Source: JAHEJB01 sp041748175
GTDB taxonomy: Bacteria > Bacteroidota > Rhodothermia > Rhodothermales > Rubricoccaceae
Direction: 5' to 3'
Length of the DNA: 41,391 nt
Assembly: GCA_041748175.1 (NCBI GenBank)
Contig: JBGTDU010000120.1
Coordinates: forward strand, 1 to 41,391
Translations under genes and position numbers: made by a program
Part shown: piece by piece, positions 23,233 to 31,726 of the stretch
How the letters are laid out: the number at the start of each line of letters is the position of its first letter
Position numbering within the stretch: position 1 is the stretch's first letter
The notes under the pieces: generated by a model
Told to the model about the DNA's origin: nothing
Databases searched by the model: none
The model's input: only the letters and a program-made list of their open reading frames with translations

Positions 23233-25229
23233 AGCGTTTTCCATAGTGCCAGCACCTCCGCTGCCAATTTCGACGGTTCGTGAGGTTTCGCGTTCGGGAA
23301 TCGACCCTTGGCATTGTAGTAGAGGTCTAAGGTAGACCGATCCAGCCTTCGGCGAACCGTATAGCGCTCCATCCACTGGTGATGTTCGATCGACTCGACG
23401 ACAATGTCTGCATCTCGAAACGCCTCTAACGACTGTTGAAATAGAGTGGCGAGGTGGGGTTTCCCATCGAAGAACCCATCATCTGGCTCAAAAACGGGTG
23501 CCCCAGCTCCCGCATCCTCGGCGTCGAGAGCAGTACCGACCAATGCGCTCATGTGCTTGATCGCCTCATCCGCTAGTTCACGCCCTCGTCCGCTCCCAAG
23601 AGGCTGAAAAGACTTCACTATACGGCTCCCATCATAATTCACGTCCACGCGGCCGACGACATCACCTCGGGAGATCGTTAACCGTCGGCGGTACGGCATA
23701 TCCTGCACTCCCGTTATGCTTATCCCCTCGTCTTGGAGAAGAGAATCCACGCTGCCCGTTTTCATGGAAGGCGTTGGCGGCGGAACAAACTCCTCCCAGT
23801 CCAGATCCGAGGTGGGAGTGTGGCGGGGCGGGCGGACCGCCACGAGCGTCCTTTGGGTACGCGTAATGGCGGTGTAGACCCACCGAAAGTAGTTCTCGTT
23901 CGCCCATCCCTTTTCACGCCCGTCGAACACTACGATGGCCGTAGGCCACTCGCCGCCCTGTGCCTTGTGACACGTAAGCGCGTATCCTTGCCGCGTGCGC
24001 AAGGCGTTCACGTATGGGTCGTTTTGCAACGCATCCCTAAATGCCGGCATTTTAGGTTTCAGGTTGGGATGACGCTGGCGAAAATCAACAAGCAGGGCTT
24101 GCGACTGCTCAGGCGTGAGGTTGCCAGCGTCCGACGTTATAAGATCGCCTAGTAGAAACGCCGTCACTTCGCGGCTAGAGTGTGCCTCGCGTACAACCAC
24201 GGTTCGCCATGCCAGCGATACCCCCTTCAAGGGTGAACGACGTTCCACTTGCCCACTCACAAACACCACATCAACGAAGTCGCCATTGAAGAGGTGGTAG
24301 AGTTGATTGTTCTGAACAATCATTAAGCGGTCATTCTCGACGAGCACCGGGACCAACCCGAACAATTCCCGTCGCACGGAAGCATTCAGTTCGGCGACTT
24401 CCAGGTTCGTCCGTGCAATCAAGATGACTGCGTCGAGTCCACCCTCCTTGGCTTTCTGCAGGTAGGTTGGGACGGCACGCTCGGGTGGCGTCGCCTCCAC
24501 GTCATCTTCCTCTTCGTCAAGGAACAAGCCCGAATAGACCTCTGCGCCAATCTGACCACGAATTCGGTGGGCAGTTGTCAGGATACCGCTCCCGGCCTGC
24601 TGACGTAGTACGTCGGTCAGTTCCAGCGACTCGGCTTCAACCCCGTATCTATTCGAAAGCGCGTCTATGGACAATGCCGGACTATTTGGTGATCCGACCG
24701 GCGGAAGCTGGGCCGGATCCCCCACGAACACTACCTGATGGCCCTGCTCCCGATCATGGAGCGCTGCAAAATGGACTAGGTCCGCCAACAAGCGCCCGCT
24801 CCCAAATCGAAGAAATCCGTCTTTGTCCTCTCGGTCGGACAACATGGACGCCTCGTCAACGATGTACAGAGTGCCGGAAGGCGCGTTGTTTGGCCGCAAC
24901 CCGAACACCATGGTCAAGCTTGACTCGACATTCTCATTGTCCGTTTCCAGATCGAGAAAACTATAAAGGTGGCTATGGACGGTCCGGGCCTCGAGTCCAG
25001 TTCTCTGCCCCGCAACACGGGCTGCCCGTCCAGTCGGCGCGAGCACGCAAGCATTTCGGTGCCGCTGAGCCGCGCGGTCGGCTAGGTACCGAATCATGGT
25101 TGTCTTTCCCGTTCCAGCAGCGCCAAGAAGCACAAATGCTACTCGGTCGCTGTCCATGAACCGCTCAAGCATCTCCAGCGCAGCCAATTGCTCCTTTGTG
25201 GGAGAAGGAGCGACTCCAAGCTGAGTCAC
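23229..25229 (-). CDS. RecD-like SF1B helicase with C-terminal extension
   Basis: A 666-residue superfamily 1B helicase. It has Walker A GAAGTGKT (36-43), motif II IVDEAS (123-128), motif III GDPAQLPPVG (170-179), a SH3-like insert near 305-345, and motifs V/VI in ALTCHKAQGGEWP (417-429) and VYTAITRTQRTL (451-462). After residue 470 comes about 195 residues of unrecognised sequence, so it is not RecD2 itself, which has its extra domains N-terminal. GTG 25229 has GGAGG 6 bases upstream and begins 2 bases after the antitoxin-like gene. All ATPase motifs look intact. Confidence 0.9.
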   Translation of the reverse strand: MTQLGVAPSPTKEQLAALEMLERFMDSDRVAFVLLGAAGTGKTTMIRYLADRAAQRHRNACVLAPTGRAARVAGQRTGLEARTVHSHLYSFLDLETDNENVESSLTMVFGLRPNNAPSGTLYIVDEASMLSDREDKDGFLRFGSGRLLADLVHFAALHDREQGHQVVFVGDPAQLPPVGSPNSPALSIDALSNRYGVEAESLELTDVLRQQAGSGILTTAHRIRGQIGAEVYSGLFLDEEEDDVEATPPERAVPTYLQKAKEGGLDAVILIARTNLEVAELNASVRRELFGLVPVLVENDRLMIVQNNQLYHLFNGDFVDVVFVSGQVERRSPLKGVSLAWRTVVVREAHSSREVTAFLLGDLITSDAGNLTPEQSQALLVDFRQRHPNLKPKMPAFRDALQNDPYVNALRTRQGYALTCHKAQGGEWPTAIVVFDGREKGWANENYFRWVYTAITRTQRTLVAVRPPRHTPTSDLDWEEFVPPPTPSMKTGSVDSLLQDEGISITGVQDMPYRRRLTISRGDVVGRVDVNYDGSRIVKSFQPLGSGRGRELADEAIKHMSALVGTALDAEDAGAGAPVFEPDDGFFDGKPHLATLFQQSLEAFRDADIVVESIEHHQWMERYTVRRRLDRSTLDLYYNAKGRFPNAKPHEPSKLAAEVLALWKTL

Positions 25230-25231
25230 CT

Positions 25232-25444
25232 TCAGCCTCCAACCGGCATGAGCTGAAAAACTCGCCCGTAGGTCGCCGCAGCCTTCAGATCCAGGCGGCG
25301 CAAAGCGAGGCGCACATTGTCCAGTTTTTCCGCCTCACCAACCGTCAAATAGGGTGACCATGGATCGTCGGTTGTCTCCAACTCAACTTCGACCTCTGCC
25401 ACATATTCCCCTTCTTGCACAAGCTTCGTGGTTTTCTTTTTCAT
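25232..25444 (-). CDS. Small antitoxin-like partner of DUF4258 protein
   Basis: A 70-residue protein starting MKKKTTKLVQEGEYVAEVEV and followed by WSPYLTVGEAEKLDNVRLAL and a short helix. The pattern of a beta hairpin followed by SPYLTxxEAxKLDxVRxAL is common in small proteins encoded behind DUF4258 genes, so an antitoxin role is likely. It overlaps the DUF4258 stop (ATGA) and is 2 bases from the helicase start. A truncated copy is at 20984-21070. Confidence 0.78.
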   Translation of the reverse strand: MKKKTTKLVQEGEYVAEVEVELETTDDPWSPYLTVGEAEKLDNVRLALRRLDLKAAATYGRVFQLMPVGG

Positions 25445-25767
25445 GGCATTCGGTGCTTAAAGTCAGCAGACCATCGTTCCGGATGAGGGCGATACGCCGT
25501 AACGAGGACTGCGGGTTCCAGTTTTCCTTTGGGGATCCCCCAAACGACGTGAATGGGGTAGTCCGTAGGATCGTATATGAGGACGAGAACTGATGGCCCC
25601 TTGTGATACTCGGGGTAATCCTCGACAACCACGGCATCAGGCGTTCCGGCAAGAACTTCCCGAACAAGGATGCCGTCGGCGGCCAACTCCTCGTGGCCGT
25701 GGGCGGAAACTCGTACGTCACCCGTTTCGATCAATGCCTGGACACGTTGAAAGGTGACGCTCTCCAT
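25441..25767 (-). CDS. DUF4258-domain toxin-like protein
   Basis: A 108-residue protein with the DUF4258 pattern: VRVSAHGHEELAADGILVRE helix, VVEDYPEYHKGPSVLVLIYD strands, PIHVVWGIPKGKLEPAVLVT, and a YRPHPERW end. This fold is MqsR/RelE-like and usually acts as an RNase toxin. The ATG at 25767 follows the icmF stop codon TAG with no gap, so expression probably depends on icmF transcription. A second DUF4258 gene sits in the ppk2 locus, but the two are not close copies. Confidence 0.85.
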   Translation of the reverse strand: MESVTFQRVQALIETGDVRVSAHGHEELAADGILVREVLAGTPDAVVVEDYPEYHKGPSVLVLIYDPTDYPIHVVWGIPKGKLEPAVLVTAYRPHPERWSADFKHRMP

Positions 25768-28700
25768 CTACATGTTCCTCCTATACTGCCCACCCACCTC
25801 AAACAGAGCCTCCGTAATCTGCCCAAGCGAGCACGTCTGAACTGTTTCGAGAAGCTCGGCGAATAGATTCTCGCCGTCGCGCGCGGTCTGCTGGAGCCGG
25901 TCGAGCGCGGCCGGAGCGGCATTTTCGTGAAGCCGATGGAATCGCCGCACGCCCTCCAACTGCTGCTGCTTCTCCTCTTCGCTGCCGCGCATGAGTTCCA
26001 CCTTCGTCGGCGCGTTGTCGCCCTCCCGCTGAAACGTGTTCACGCCGATCACGGGTAGCTCGCCGGAGTGCTTCTTGTGCTCGTAGTACATGCTCTCCTG
26101 CTGGATCTGGCCGCGCTGGTACATGGTCTCCATCGCGCCGAGGACGCCGCCGCGGTCGGAGATCTTCTCGAACTCCAGCAGCACCGTCTCCTCGACCAGA
26201 TCCGTTAGCTCGTCGATGATGAACGCGCCCTGCAGCGGGTTCTCATTCTTCGCCAGCCCAAGTTCGCGGTTGATGATGAGCTGGATCGCCATGGCGCGGC
26301 GGACGCTCTCTTCGGTCGGCGTGGTGATGGCTTCGTCGTAGGCGTTGGTGTGGAGCGAGTTACAGTTGTCGTTAATCGCCAGCAGCGCCTGGAGCGTGGT
26401 GCGGATGTCGTTGAACTGGATCTCCTGCGCGTGGAGGCTCCGCCCGGATGTCTGGATGTGGTACTTCAGCTTTTGGCTGCGTTCGTCGGCGCCGTAGAGT
26501 TCGCGCATCGCCACGCTCCAGATGCGACGCGCCACGCGGCCGAGCACGCTGTACTCAGCATCCATCCCGTTCGAGAAAAAGAACGAGAGGTTCGGCGCAA
26601 ACGCGGCCACGTCCATCCCCCGCGCGCGGTAGTACTCGACGTACGTGAAGCCGTTCGAGAGCGTGAAGGCAAGCTGCGAGATCGGGTTGGCACCCGCCTC
26701 GGCGATGTGGTAGCCCGAGATGGAGACCGAGTAGAAGTTGCGGACGCCCTCGTCAATGAACGTCTGTTGCATGTCGCCCATCACGCGGAGGGCGAATTCG
26801 GTCGAGAAGATGCACGTGTTCTGGGCCTGGTCCTCTTTGAGGATGTCCGCCTGCACGGTCCCACGAACATTCTTGAGCGCGTGGCTGCGGATCTCGGCGT
26901 ACTCCTCTTCTTTCAGGATTCCCCACTCCACGAGGTCGCGCCCGGTGCAACCTAGCAGACCGAGCCCGGCGCCGTCGTGGCCCTCGGGGAGGCCTTTATC
27001 CTGATAGGGGATGTAGACCGGTCGATCCTCACCGAGCTTCTCGGAAACCGTCTTTTCCGCATCGTTCCAGCGGTTTTCTCGCTTCAGGAAGGCCTCTACT
27101 TGCTGGTCGATCGCCGTGTTCATGAACATGGCCAGGATCATCGGCGCGGGGCCATTGATGGTCATCGAGACGCTGGTTTTGGGGTCACACAGGTCGAAGC
27201 CCGAGTAGAGCTTCTTCATGTCGTCGAGCGTGCAGATGGAGACGCCCGACGTGCCCACCTTTCCGTAGATGTCGGGCCGCTCGGCGGGGTCGCGGCCGTA
27301 GAGCGTCACCGAGTCGAACGCCGTCGAGAGCCGCTTGGCGGGCATCCCCAGACTGACGAGGTGGAAGCGCTTGTTGGTGCGCTCCGGAGTGCCCTCGCCC
27401 GCAAACATGCGCGTCGGATCTTCGCCCTCGCGCTTGAGCGGGAAGACTCCCGCCGTGAAGGGGAAGTAGCCGGGAAGGTTTTCGGTGAGCGCGAAGCGGA
27501 GGCGCTCGCCGGGATCCTCGGTGCGGGGAAGCGCCACGCGCGGCACCTTCGTGTGCGACAGCGTTTCTCGGTAGAGCGGCTGTCGGATTTCCTTGCCGCG
27601 GACTTCGTAGACGTACTCCTCCGCGCGATACGTCGCAGAGATGGCGTCCCAGTTGTCGAGGATGGTCCGGCAGCGCGGATCGAGCTTCCCCCACCAATAC
27701 GCAGACATTTCGTCCAAGCGCCCAGAAAGCTGCTCGGCGTCCTCCGGATTCCAGTTGGCGATCTGTTCCTTCGCTCCTGCTGCCTGCCCCCACTTCCGGG
27801 CGTGCTCCACCTGCTCCTCCGCCCACTGCCGATAGGTCCGGCACGTTTCAGCGATCTCGGCGAGGTATCGCTGGCGTTTCGGTGGGATGAGCGCGAGCGT
27901 GGCCGGGTCGGATTCGGGAAGCGAATCGGCATCGAGCAGGTTCGATGCCCGATTGAAATTGTGCTTCGCGTTCAGCTGGTCGAGGAGAGCGAGGTAGAGC
28001 CGTGAAACGCCCGGATCAGCGAATTGCGCCGCCATCGTTGGGTAGACGGGCATGGCATCCGGCGATTCCGAGAACGCCGCGCGGTTGCGCTGCACCTGCT
28101 TTTTGATGTCGCGAAGCGCGTCGGCGGAACCACGACGCTCGAACTTGTTGAGCGCCACGAGATCAGCCACGTCCAGCATTCCGATTTTCTCAAGTTGCGT
28201 CGGCGCTCCGAAATCGTGCGTCATCACGTAGAGCGAGAGATCAACCAGCTCACTGATCTCCGTGTCTGATTGTCCAATGCCCGCCGTTTCGACAATCACC
28301 AAATCGAATCCCGCCGCCTTGCAAACGTCCACCGCTTCGTGGAGCGCTTGCGTCGTGGCGCGGTGCGCCTGCCGGGTTGCGAACGAGCGCATGTAGACGC
28401 GATCCGTGTGCTCGCCATAGAGCGAGTTCATTCGGATGCGGTCGCCGAGCAGCGCCCCGCCCGTCTTGAACCGCGTCGGATCGACGGATAGAACAGCAAG
28501 ATGAATGTCGTCGAAGTCATTGAGGAAGCGCCGGACCAGTTCATCCGTCAGCGTGGATTTCCCCGCTCCGCCCGTGCCGGTGATGCCGATCACGGGCGCG
28601 GTTGAAGGTTGAAGATTCGAGGTTGAAGGTTGCGCAGAAGGAGCACCATTCCCAAAAGGAGCGGATACCGCAAGCTCGACCGCCGTGAGTGCGCGGGCAA

Positions 28701-29214
28701 CCGCCTTCGCCTCCGTCATGGCGGGCGCGGCAACGACAATCTCCCCCTCTCCCCCGCTCTCCCGTTCTCCCTCTCCCAAAACAAGCGGATCAAAGTCGCA
28801 CTCCCGGATCATCTGCTCGATCATGCCCTCCAGGCCCATCCTCATGCCATCCTCCGGCGAGAAAATCTTGGCCACGCCGTAGGCTTCGAGCTCCGCGATT
28901 TCATCTGGCACGATTACGCCTCCCCCACCGCCGTAAACACGAATGTGTCCGGCACCGCGCTCGCGCAGCAGATCCACCATGTACTTGAAATATTCGACGT
29001 GGCCGCCCTGATACGAGGAAATGGCGATGCCCTGGACGTCCTCTTGAATGGCCGTATTCACCACATCCTGCACCGAGCGGTCGTGGCCGAGGTGGATGAC
29101 TTCCGCGCCCTGCGCCTGGAGGATGCGCCGCATGATGTTGATCGCCGCATCGTGCCCGTCGAACAGGCTGGCGGCGGTGACAAAGCGGATGGGGTAGGTG
29201 GGGGTGTAGGCCAT
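25768..29214 (-). CDS. icmF: Fused isobutyryl-CoA mutase / G-protein chaperone
   Basis: A 1148-residue protein with the IcmF layout: B12-binding domain first (DGHDAAINIMRRI, base-off His21, residues 10-140), then a MeaB/ArgK-type GTPase (Walker A GTGGAGKST at 213-221), then the mutase barrel to the end. IcmF interconverts isobutyryl-CoA and n-butyryl-CoA with adenosylcobalamin, and some also act on pivalyl/isovaleryl-CoA; the GTPase gates cofactor loading. The linker (about 145-207) is low-complexity and derived from genome-wide simple repeats. Its stop touches the DUF4258 start, and its last 84 bases recur at 21823-21906. Confidence 0.94.
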   Translation of the reverse strand: MAYTPTYPIRFVTAASLFDGHDAAINIMRRILQAQGAEVIHLGHDRSVQDVVNTAIQEDVQGIAISSYQGGHVEYFKYMVDLLRERGAGHIRVYGGGGGVIVPDEIAELEAYGVAKIFSPEDGMRMGLEGMIEQMIRECDFDPLVLGEGERESGGEGEIVVAAPAMTEAKAVARALTAVELAVSAPFGNGAPSAQPSTSNLQPSTAPVIGITGTGGAGKSTLTDELVRRFLNDFDDIHLAVLSVDPTRFKTGGALLGDRIRMNSLYGEHTDRVYMRSFATRQAHRATTQALHEAVDVCKAAGFDLVIVETAGIGQSDTEISELVDLSLYVMTHDFGAPTQLEKIGMLDVADLVALNKFERRGSADALRDIKKQVQRNRAAFSESPDAMPVYPTMAAQFADPGVSRLYLALLDQLNAKHNFNRASNLLDADSLPESDPATLALIPPKRQRYLAEIAETCRTYRQWAEEQVEHARKWGQAAGAKEQIANWNPEDAEQLSGRLDEMSAYWWGKLDPRCRTILDNWDAISATYRAEEYVYEVRGKEIRQPLYRETLSHTKVPRVALPRTEDPGERLRFALTENLPGYFPFTAGVFPLKREGEDPTRMFAGEGTPERTNKRFHLVSLGMPAKRLSTAFDSVTLYGRDPAERPDIYGKVGTSGVSICTLDDMKKLYSGFDLCDPKTSVSMTINGPAPMILAMFMNTAIDQQVEAFLKRENRWNDAEKTVSEKLGEDRPVYIPYQDKGLPEGHDGAGLGLLGCTGRDLVEWGILKEEEYAEIRSHALKNVRGTVQADILKEDQAQNTCIFSTEFALRVMGDMQQTFIDEGVRNFYSVSISGYHIAEAGANPISQLAFTLSNGFTYVEYYRARGMDVAAFAPNLSFFFSNGMDAEYSVLGRVARRIWSVAMRELYGADERSQKLKYHIQTSGRSLHAQEIQFNDIRTTLQALLAINDNCNSLHTNAYDEAITTPTEESVRRAMAIQLIINRELGLAKNENPLQGAFIIDELTDLVEETVLLEFEKISDRGGVLGAMETMYQRGQIQQESMYYEHKKHSGELPVIGVNTFQREGDNAPTKVELMRGSEEEKQQQLEGVRRFHRLHENAAPAALDRLQQTARDGENLFAELLETVQTCSLGQITEALFEVGGQYRRNM
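28600..28640. repeat. GGTTGAA-type simple repeat inside icmF linker
   Basis: GGTTGAAGGTTGAAGATTCG followed by GGTTGAAGGTTG. It is in frame and encodes the Ser/Thr/Pro/Gln linker PSTSNLQPSTAP just before the GTPase P-loop. It has the look of intergenic spacer DNA. Confidence 0.65.
28741..28778. repeat. Pyrimidine-rich simple repeat inside icmF linker
   Basis: On the plus strand a CTCCCCCTCTCCC-type tract encodes GEGERESGGEGEI between the B12 domain and the GTPase. It is the same sequence style as the intergenic tract at 3482-3620. Confidence 0.65.
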
Positions 29215-29306
29215 GCCAACGCTGAAATCGTTCGTCCTTGAAGATAGAGAATGCCCGCTCTATCCGGTGGATTCTGTCGCCATGAAACAAGATGTGACTT
29301 GGCGGC

Positions 29307-29314
29307 TATGTTTG
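29307..29314 (+). promoter_or_regulatory. Possible Bacteroidota-type -7 element
   Basis: TATGTTTG matches TAnnTTTG, the -7 consensus of the Bacteroidota housekeeping sigma factor, 46 bases before the lipoprotein ATG at 29361. No good -33 TTG is at the expected spacing, so support is weak. Confidence 0.25.
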
Positions 29315-29360
29315 ACCATCGCGTGCGTCGCGGTCTTCCCACCAATTTTCTCCTTCGCCA

Positions 29361-30236
29361 ATGCGTTTCACCCTCCTGATCACATCGCTGTTGCTCGTCG
29401 CGGGTTGCAGCACGAGCCCGTCCCCAACCTCTCCCGAACAGAACGTCGTACTCGCGCGGCCCGACGACGCATCGATTTCTGCACGCGTCGCCGACGCAAC
29501 GGCCCGTCTCGACAGCACGGAGGCGGGGCGAATGGTTCTCGCCTCGATAAATGCCCACGGCGGGCTGGAACGCTGGTACTCGAACGGCCCCATCCACTTC
29601 CGCTATCGCTACGAGCAGATCGGCGAAGATGAGCCGCTCGAGACCGACCAGGCGATTGACACATGGAGTAGCCGCGCGCGCCACACGATGGTGAGCGACA
29701 CGACGGTTTCCTTCGGCTGGACGGGGCAAGAGGCGTGGGTGAAACCGGACACCACTGACTTTGACCTGAACGCGCGCTTCTTCAGCCTCACGCCCTACTA
29801 TTTCGTTGCCATGCCGTTTGTCCTCGCCGACCCCGGCGTGAACCTTGAGATGGCCGGACAGATGACGAGCGACAGCACGACCTACGACCTGGTTCGCGTC
29901 ACCTTCGACGCCGGCACAGGCGACGCCCCGAACGACTACTACTATGTGCTGATCGACCCGGAAACGCGGCAGACGCACGGCGTTCGGTATGTCGTTTCCT
30001 ACCCGGGATTCTTCCCTGAAGGCGGCTCCACGCCGGAGTCGCTCATGCTCTACGACGGCGAGCAGTCGGTCGAGGGGATCGTGCTGCAGGAAGGATTCCG
30101 TTCCTTCGCGTGGACGGCCGAAGGCGCCGGCGAGCCGAAGGCGCGCGGATCCCTCACACATGTCCGCTTCGAACCCATGATGCCTGACTCCGCCTTCGCA
30201 ATGCCCGTCGGCGCCGCTGTGCAGGAGGAGATGTAG
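29361..30236 (+). CDS. Lipoprotein, DUF6503-like
   Basis: A 291-residue lipoprotein. The signal peptide FTLLITSLLLVAGC ends with a lipobox at Cys16. The body starts with ASINAHGGLERWYSNGPIHF and continues as a long run of beta strands such as FRYRYEQIGEDEPLETDQAI and YYYVLIDPETRQTHGVRYVV, resembling LolA/LppX-like or DUF6503 proteins of Bacteroidota. It may bind lipids at the outer membrane, but nothing specific shows this. It is divergent from icmF with a 146-base gap. Confidence 0.7.
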   Translation: MRFTLLITSLLLVAGCSTSPSPTSPEQNVVLARPDDASISARVADATARLDSTEAGRMVLASINAHGGLERWYSNGPIHFRYRYEQIGEDEPLETDQAIDTWSSRARHTMVSDTTVSFGWTGQEAWVKPDTTDFDLNARFFSLTPYYFVAMPFVLADPGVNLEMAGQMTSDSTTYDLVRVTFDAGTGDAPNDYYYVLIDPETRQTHGVRYVVSYPGFFPEGGSTPESLMLYDGEQSVEGIVLQEGFRSFAWTAEGAGEPKARGSLTHVRFEPMMPDSAFAMPVGAAVQEEM

Positions 30237-30311
30237 CCTTCTTGCCGGGGCGGGACGCGGAAGGCCGCCGTACTTTGGCTGCGCTCTCATTTCCTAAAGT
30301 TCCCTGATTCC

Positions 30312-31148
30312 ATGCGCTGGCAACAAAGCCGCCGAAGTGGCAACGTGATCGACGGCCGAGGTCGGCGCGTCGGGCGCGGTGCCGCTATCGGATGCGGTCC
30401 GCTCCTTCTGATCGGCCTCCTTGCCCTCCTGTTCGGGGCCGACCCTTCGCAGATCCTACAGTTGTTTAGCGATGCACAGCAGTCGGCACCATCTCAACCA
30501 TCAACAGCCGGGCCGATCGCGGATGAATCGGGCGACTTCGTTTCGGCCATCCTCGGCGACCTCGAAGATACCTGGCGGACGGTCGGGCGACAGGCGGGCG
30601 TTAGCTATCGCGATCCAGAGCTTTTCCTGTACGACGGGATGGTCCGCTCGGCCTGCGGGATGAATTCTGCGGCGACCGGACCCTTCTACTGCCCCGGCGA
30701 TCATCGCATCTACCTCGATCTTTCCTTCTTCCGAGAGCTGCAACGATTTGGCGCTTCCGGCGATTTTGCCGTGGCCTACGTGATCGCGCACGAGTTTGGT
30801 CATCATATCCAGAATCTGGAAGGCACCCTGGATGCCGTGGCTCAGGCACAGGGGCGGACAAACGAGCGCGCGGCGAACGACCTCTCCGTCCGGACCGAGT
30901 TGCAGGCCGATTGTTACGGGGGCGTCTGGGCCTACCACGCTCAGGATATCCTTGAGAGCGGCGATGTGGAGGAAGGCATGGCCGCGGCGGCCGCCGTCGG
31001 CGACGACCGGATGCAGCAGATGGCGGGGCAGCGCGTATCGCCCGATGGCTTCACGCACGGTTCGTCGAGGCAGCGGACAGATGCCTTCCGAGCCGGTCTC
31101 CAGTCTGGCACTCCCGCATCGTGCGACACGTTTGGAGATTTACGATGA
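30312..31148 (+). CDS. Neutral zinc metallopeptidase (YpfJ/KPN_02809 family)
   Basis: A 278-residue membrane-anchored metallopeptidase. The N-terminus starts with the family's Arg-rich segment (RRSGNVIDGRGRR) and one membrane helix (CGPLLLIGLLALLFG, about 28-42). The zinc site is HEFGHH (160-165), with the third ligand in ELQADCYGG (Glu196). Cys in SACGMNSAATGPFYCPGDH flank the conserved pre-site strand. The substrate is unknown; E. coli YpfJ is also uncharacterised. It overlaps the following lipoprotein gene by ATGA. TACTTTGG 34 bases before the core ATG region (30271-30278) could be a promoter element. Confidence 0.93.
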   Translation: MRWQQSRRSGNVIDGRGRRVGRGAAIGCGPLLLIGLLALLFGADPSQILQLFSDAQQSAPSQPSTAGPIADESGDFVSAILGDLEDTWRTVGRQAGVSYRDPELFLYDGMVRSACGMNSAATGPFYCPGDHRIYLDLSFFRELQRFGASGDFAVAYVIAHEFGHHIQNLEGTLDAVAQAQGRTNERAANDLSVRTELQADCYGGVWAYHAQDILESGDVEEGMAAAAAVGDDRMQQMAGQRVSPDGFTHGSSRQRTDAFRAGLQSGTPASCDTFGDLR

Positions 31149-31621
31149 TCCGCCAACCCAACCCAACCCGTTTCATGTGCGCTGGGAACAAGAAACTCGT
31201 CCTTGCCGCTTCGCTCGGATTGGTGATCGGCTGCCAGAATCCAGCCGTCTCTCCTGACCAGCCAATAACCCCACAAGCAAATATGCCGCTTCCAGCCCCT
31301 TGCGCGGCTGCGATTCAGGTCGTGTCACCTCAACCGAATGACACCGTTGGAAGCCCACTAACAGTCTCGGGGCAAGCTCGCGGCACGTGGTATTTCGAGG
31401 CTTCGTTTCCGGTGCGCCTCTTTGACGTGGCGATGAACGAATTGGCCGTCGCGCCCGCGCAAGCCCAGGGCGATTGGATGACGGAAGAGTTCGTGCCTTT
31501 CGAGGTGACCCTGCCAGCATTCACAACCGACGGCCAACTGGGCTATCTCTTCCTTGAAAAGGACAATCCCTCTGACGAGATAGACCTGTCGTGCAGCATC
31601 GTCATCCCGGTTCGATTCTGA
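31145..31621 (+). CDS. Gmad2-domain lipoprotein
   Basis: A 158-residue lipoprotein. After a basic start the signal segment LVLAASLGLVIGC gives a lipobox Cys. The rest is one immunoglobulin-like Gmad2 domain: IQVVSPQPNDTVGSPLTVSG, then RGTWYFEASFPVRLFD and LGYLFLEKDNPSDE. Gmad2 is found on secreted spore or cell-surface proteins and is thought to mediate binding. ATG 31145 overlaps the peptidase stop. ATG 31175 is a possible alternative start. Confidence 0.82.
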   Translation: MIRQPNPTRFMCAGNKKLVLAASLGLVIGCQNPAVSPDQPITPQANMPLPAPCAAAIQVVSPQPNDTVGSPLTVSGQARGTWYFEASFPVRLFDVAMNELAVAPAQAQGDWMTEEFVPFEVTLPAFTTDGQLGYLFLEKDNPSDEIDLSCSIVIPVRF

Positions 31622-31726
31622 GTCCTTCCAAACCGAATAAGGGCAGAAGCACGGTACCTCCGAAACGATCCGCACTCCCTACGCGGCATGGACGTTAAGG
31701 CCGTATCACCTGCTTCGAGGGATCCC

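Noticed and set aside
20974..25854. Integrase or transposase explaining the icmF hotspot
   Set aside because: Every open frame in the region was inspected; none shows a tyrosine or serine recombinase or a DDE transposase motif.
26350..28005. Long plus-strand frames antisense to icmF
   Set aside because: Shadows of the IcmF coding frame; no motif, and IcmF is unambiguous.
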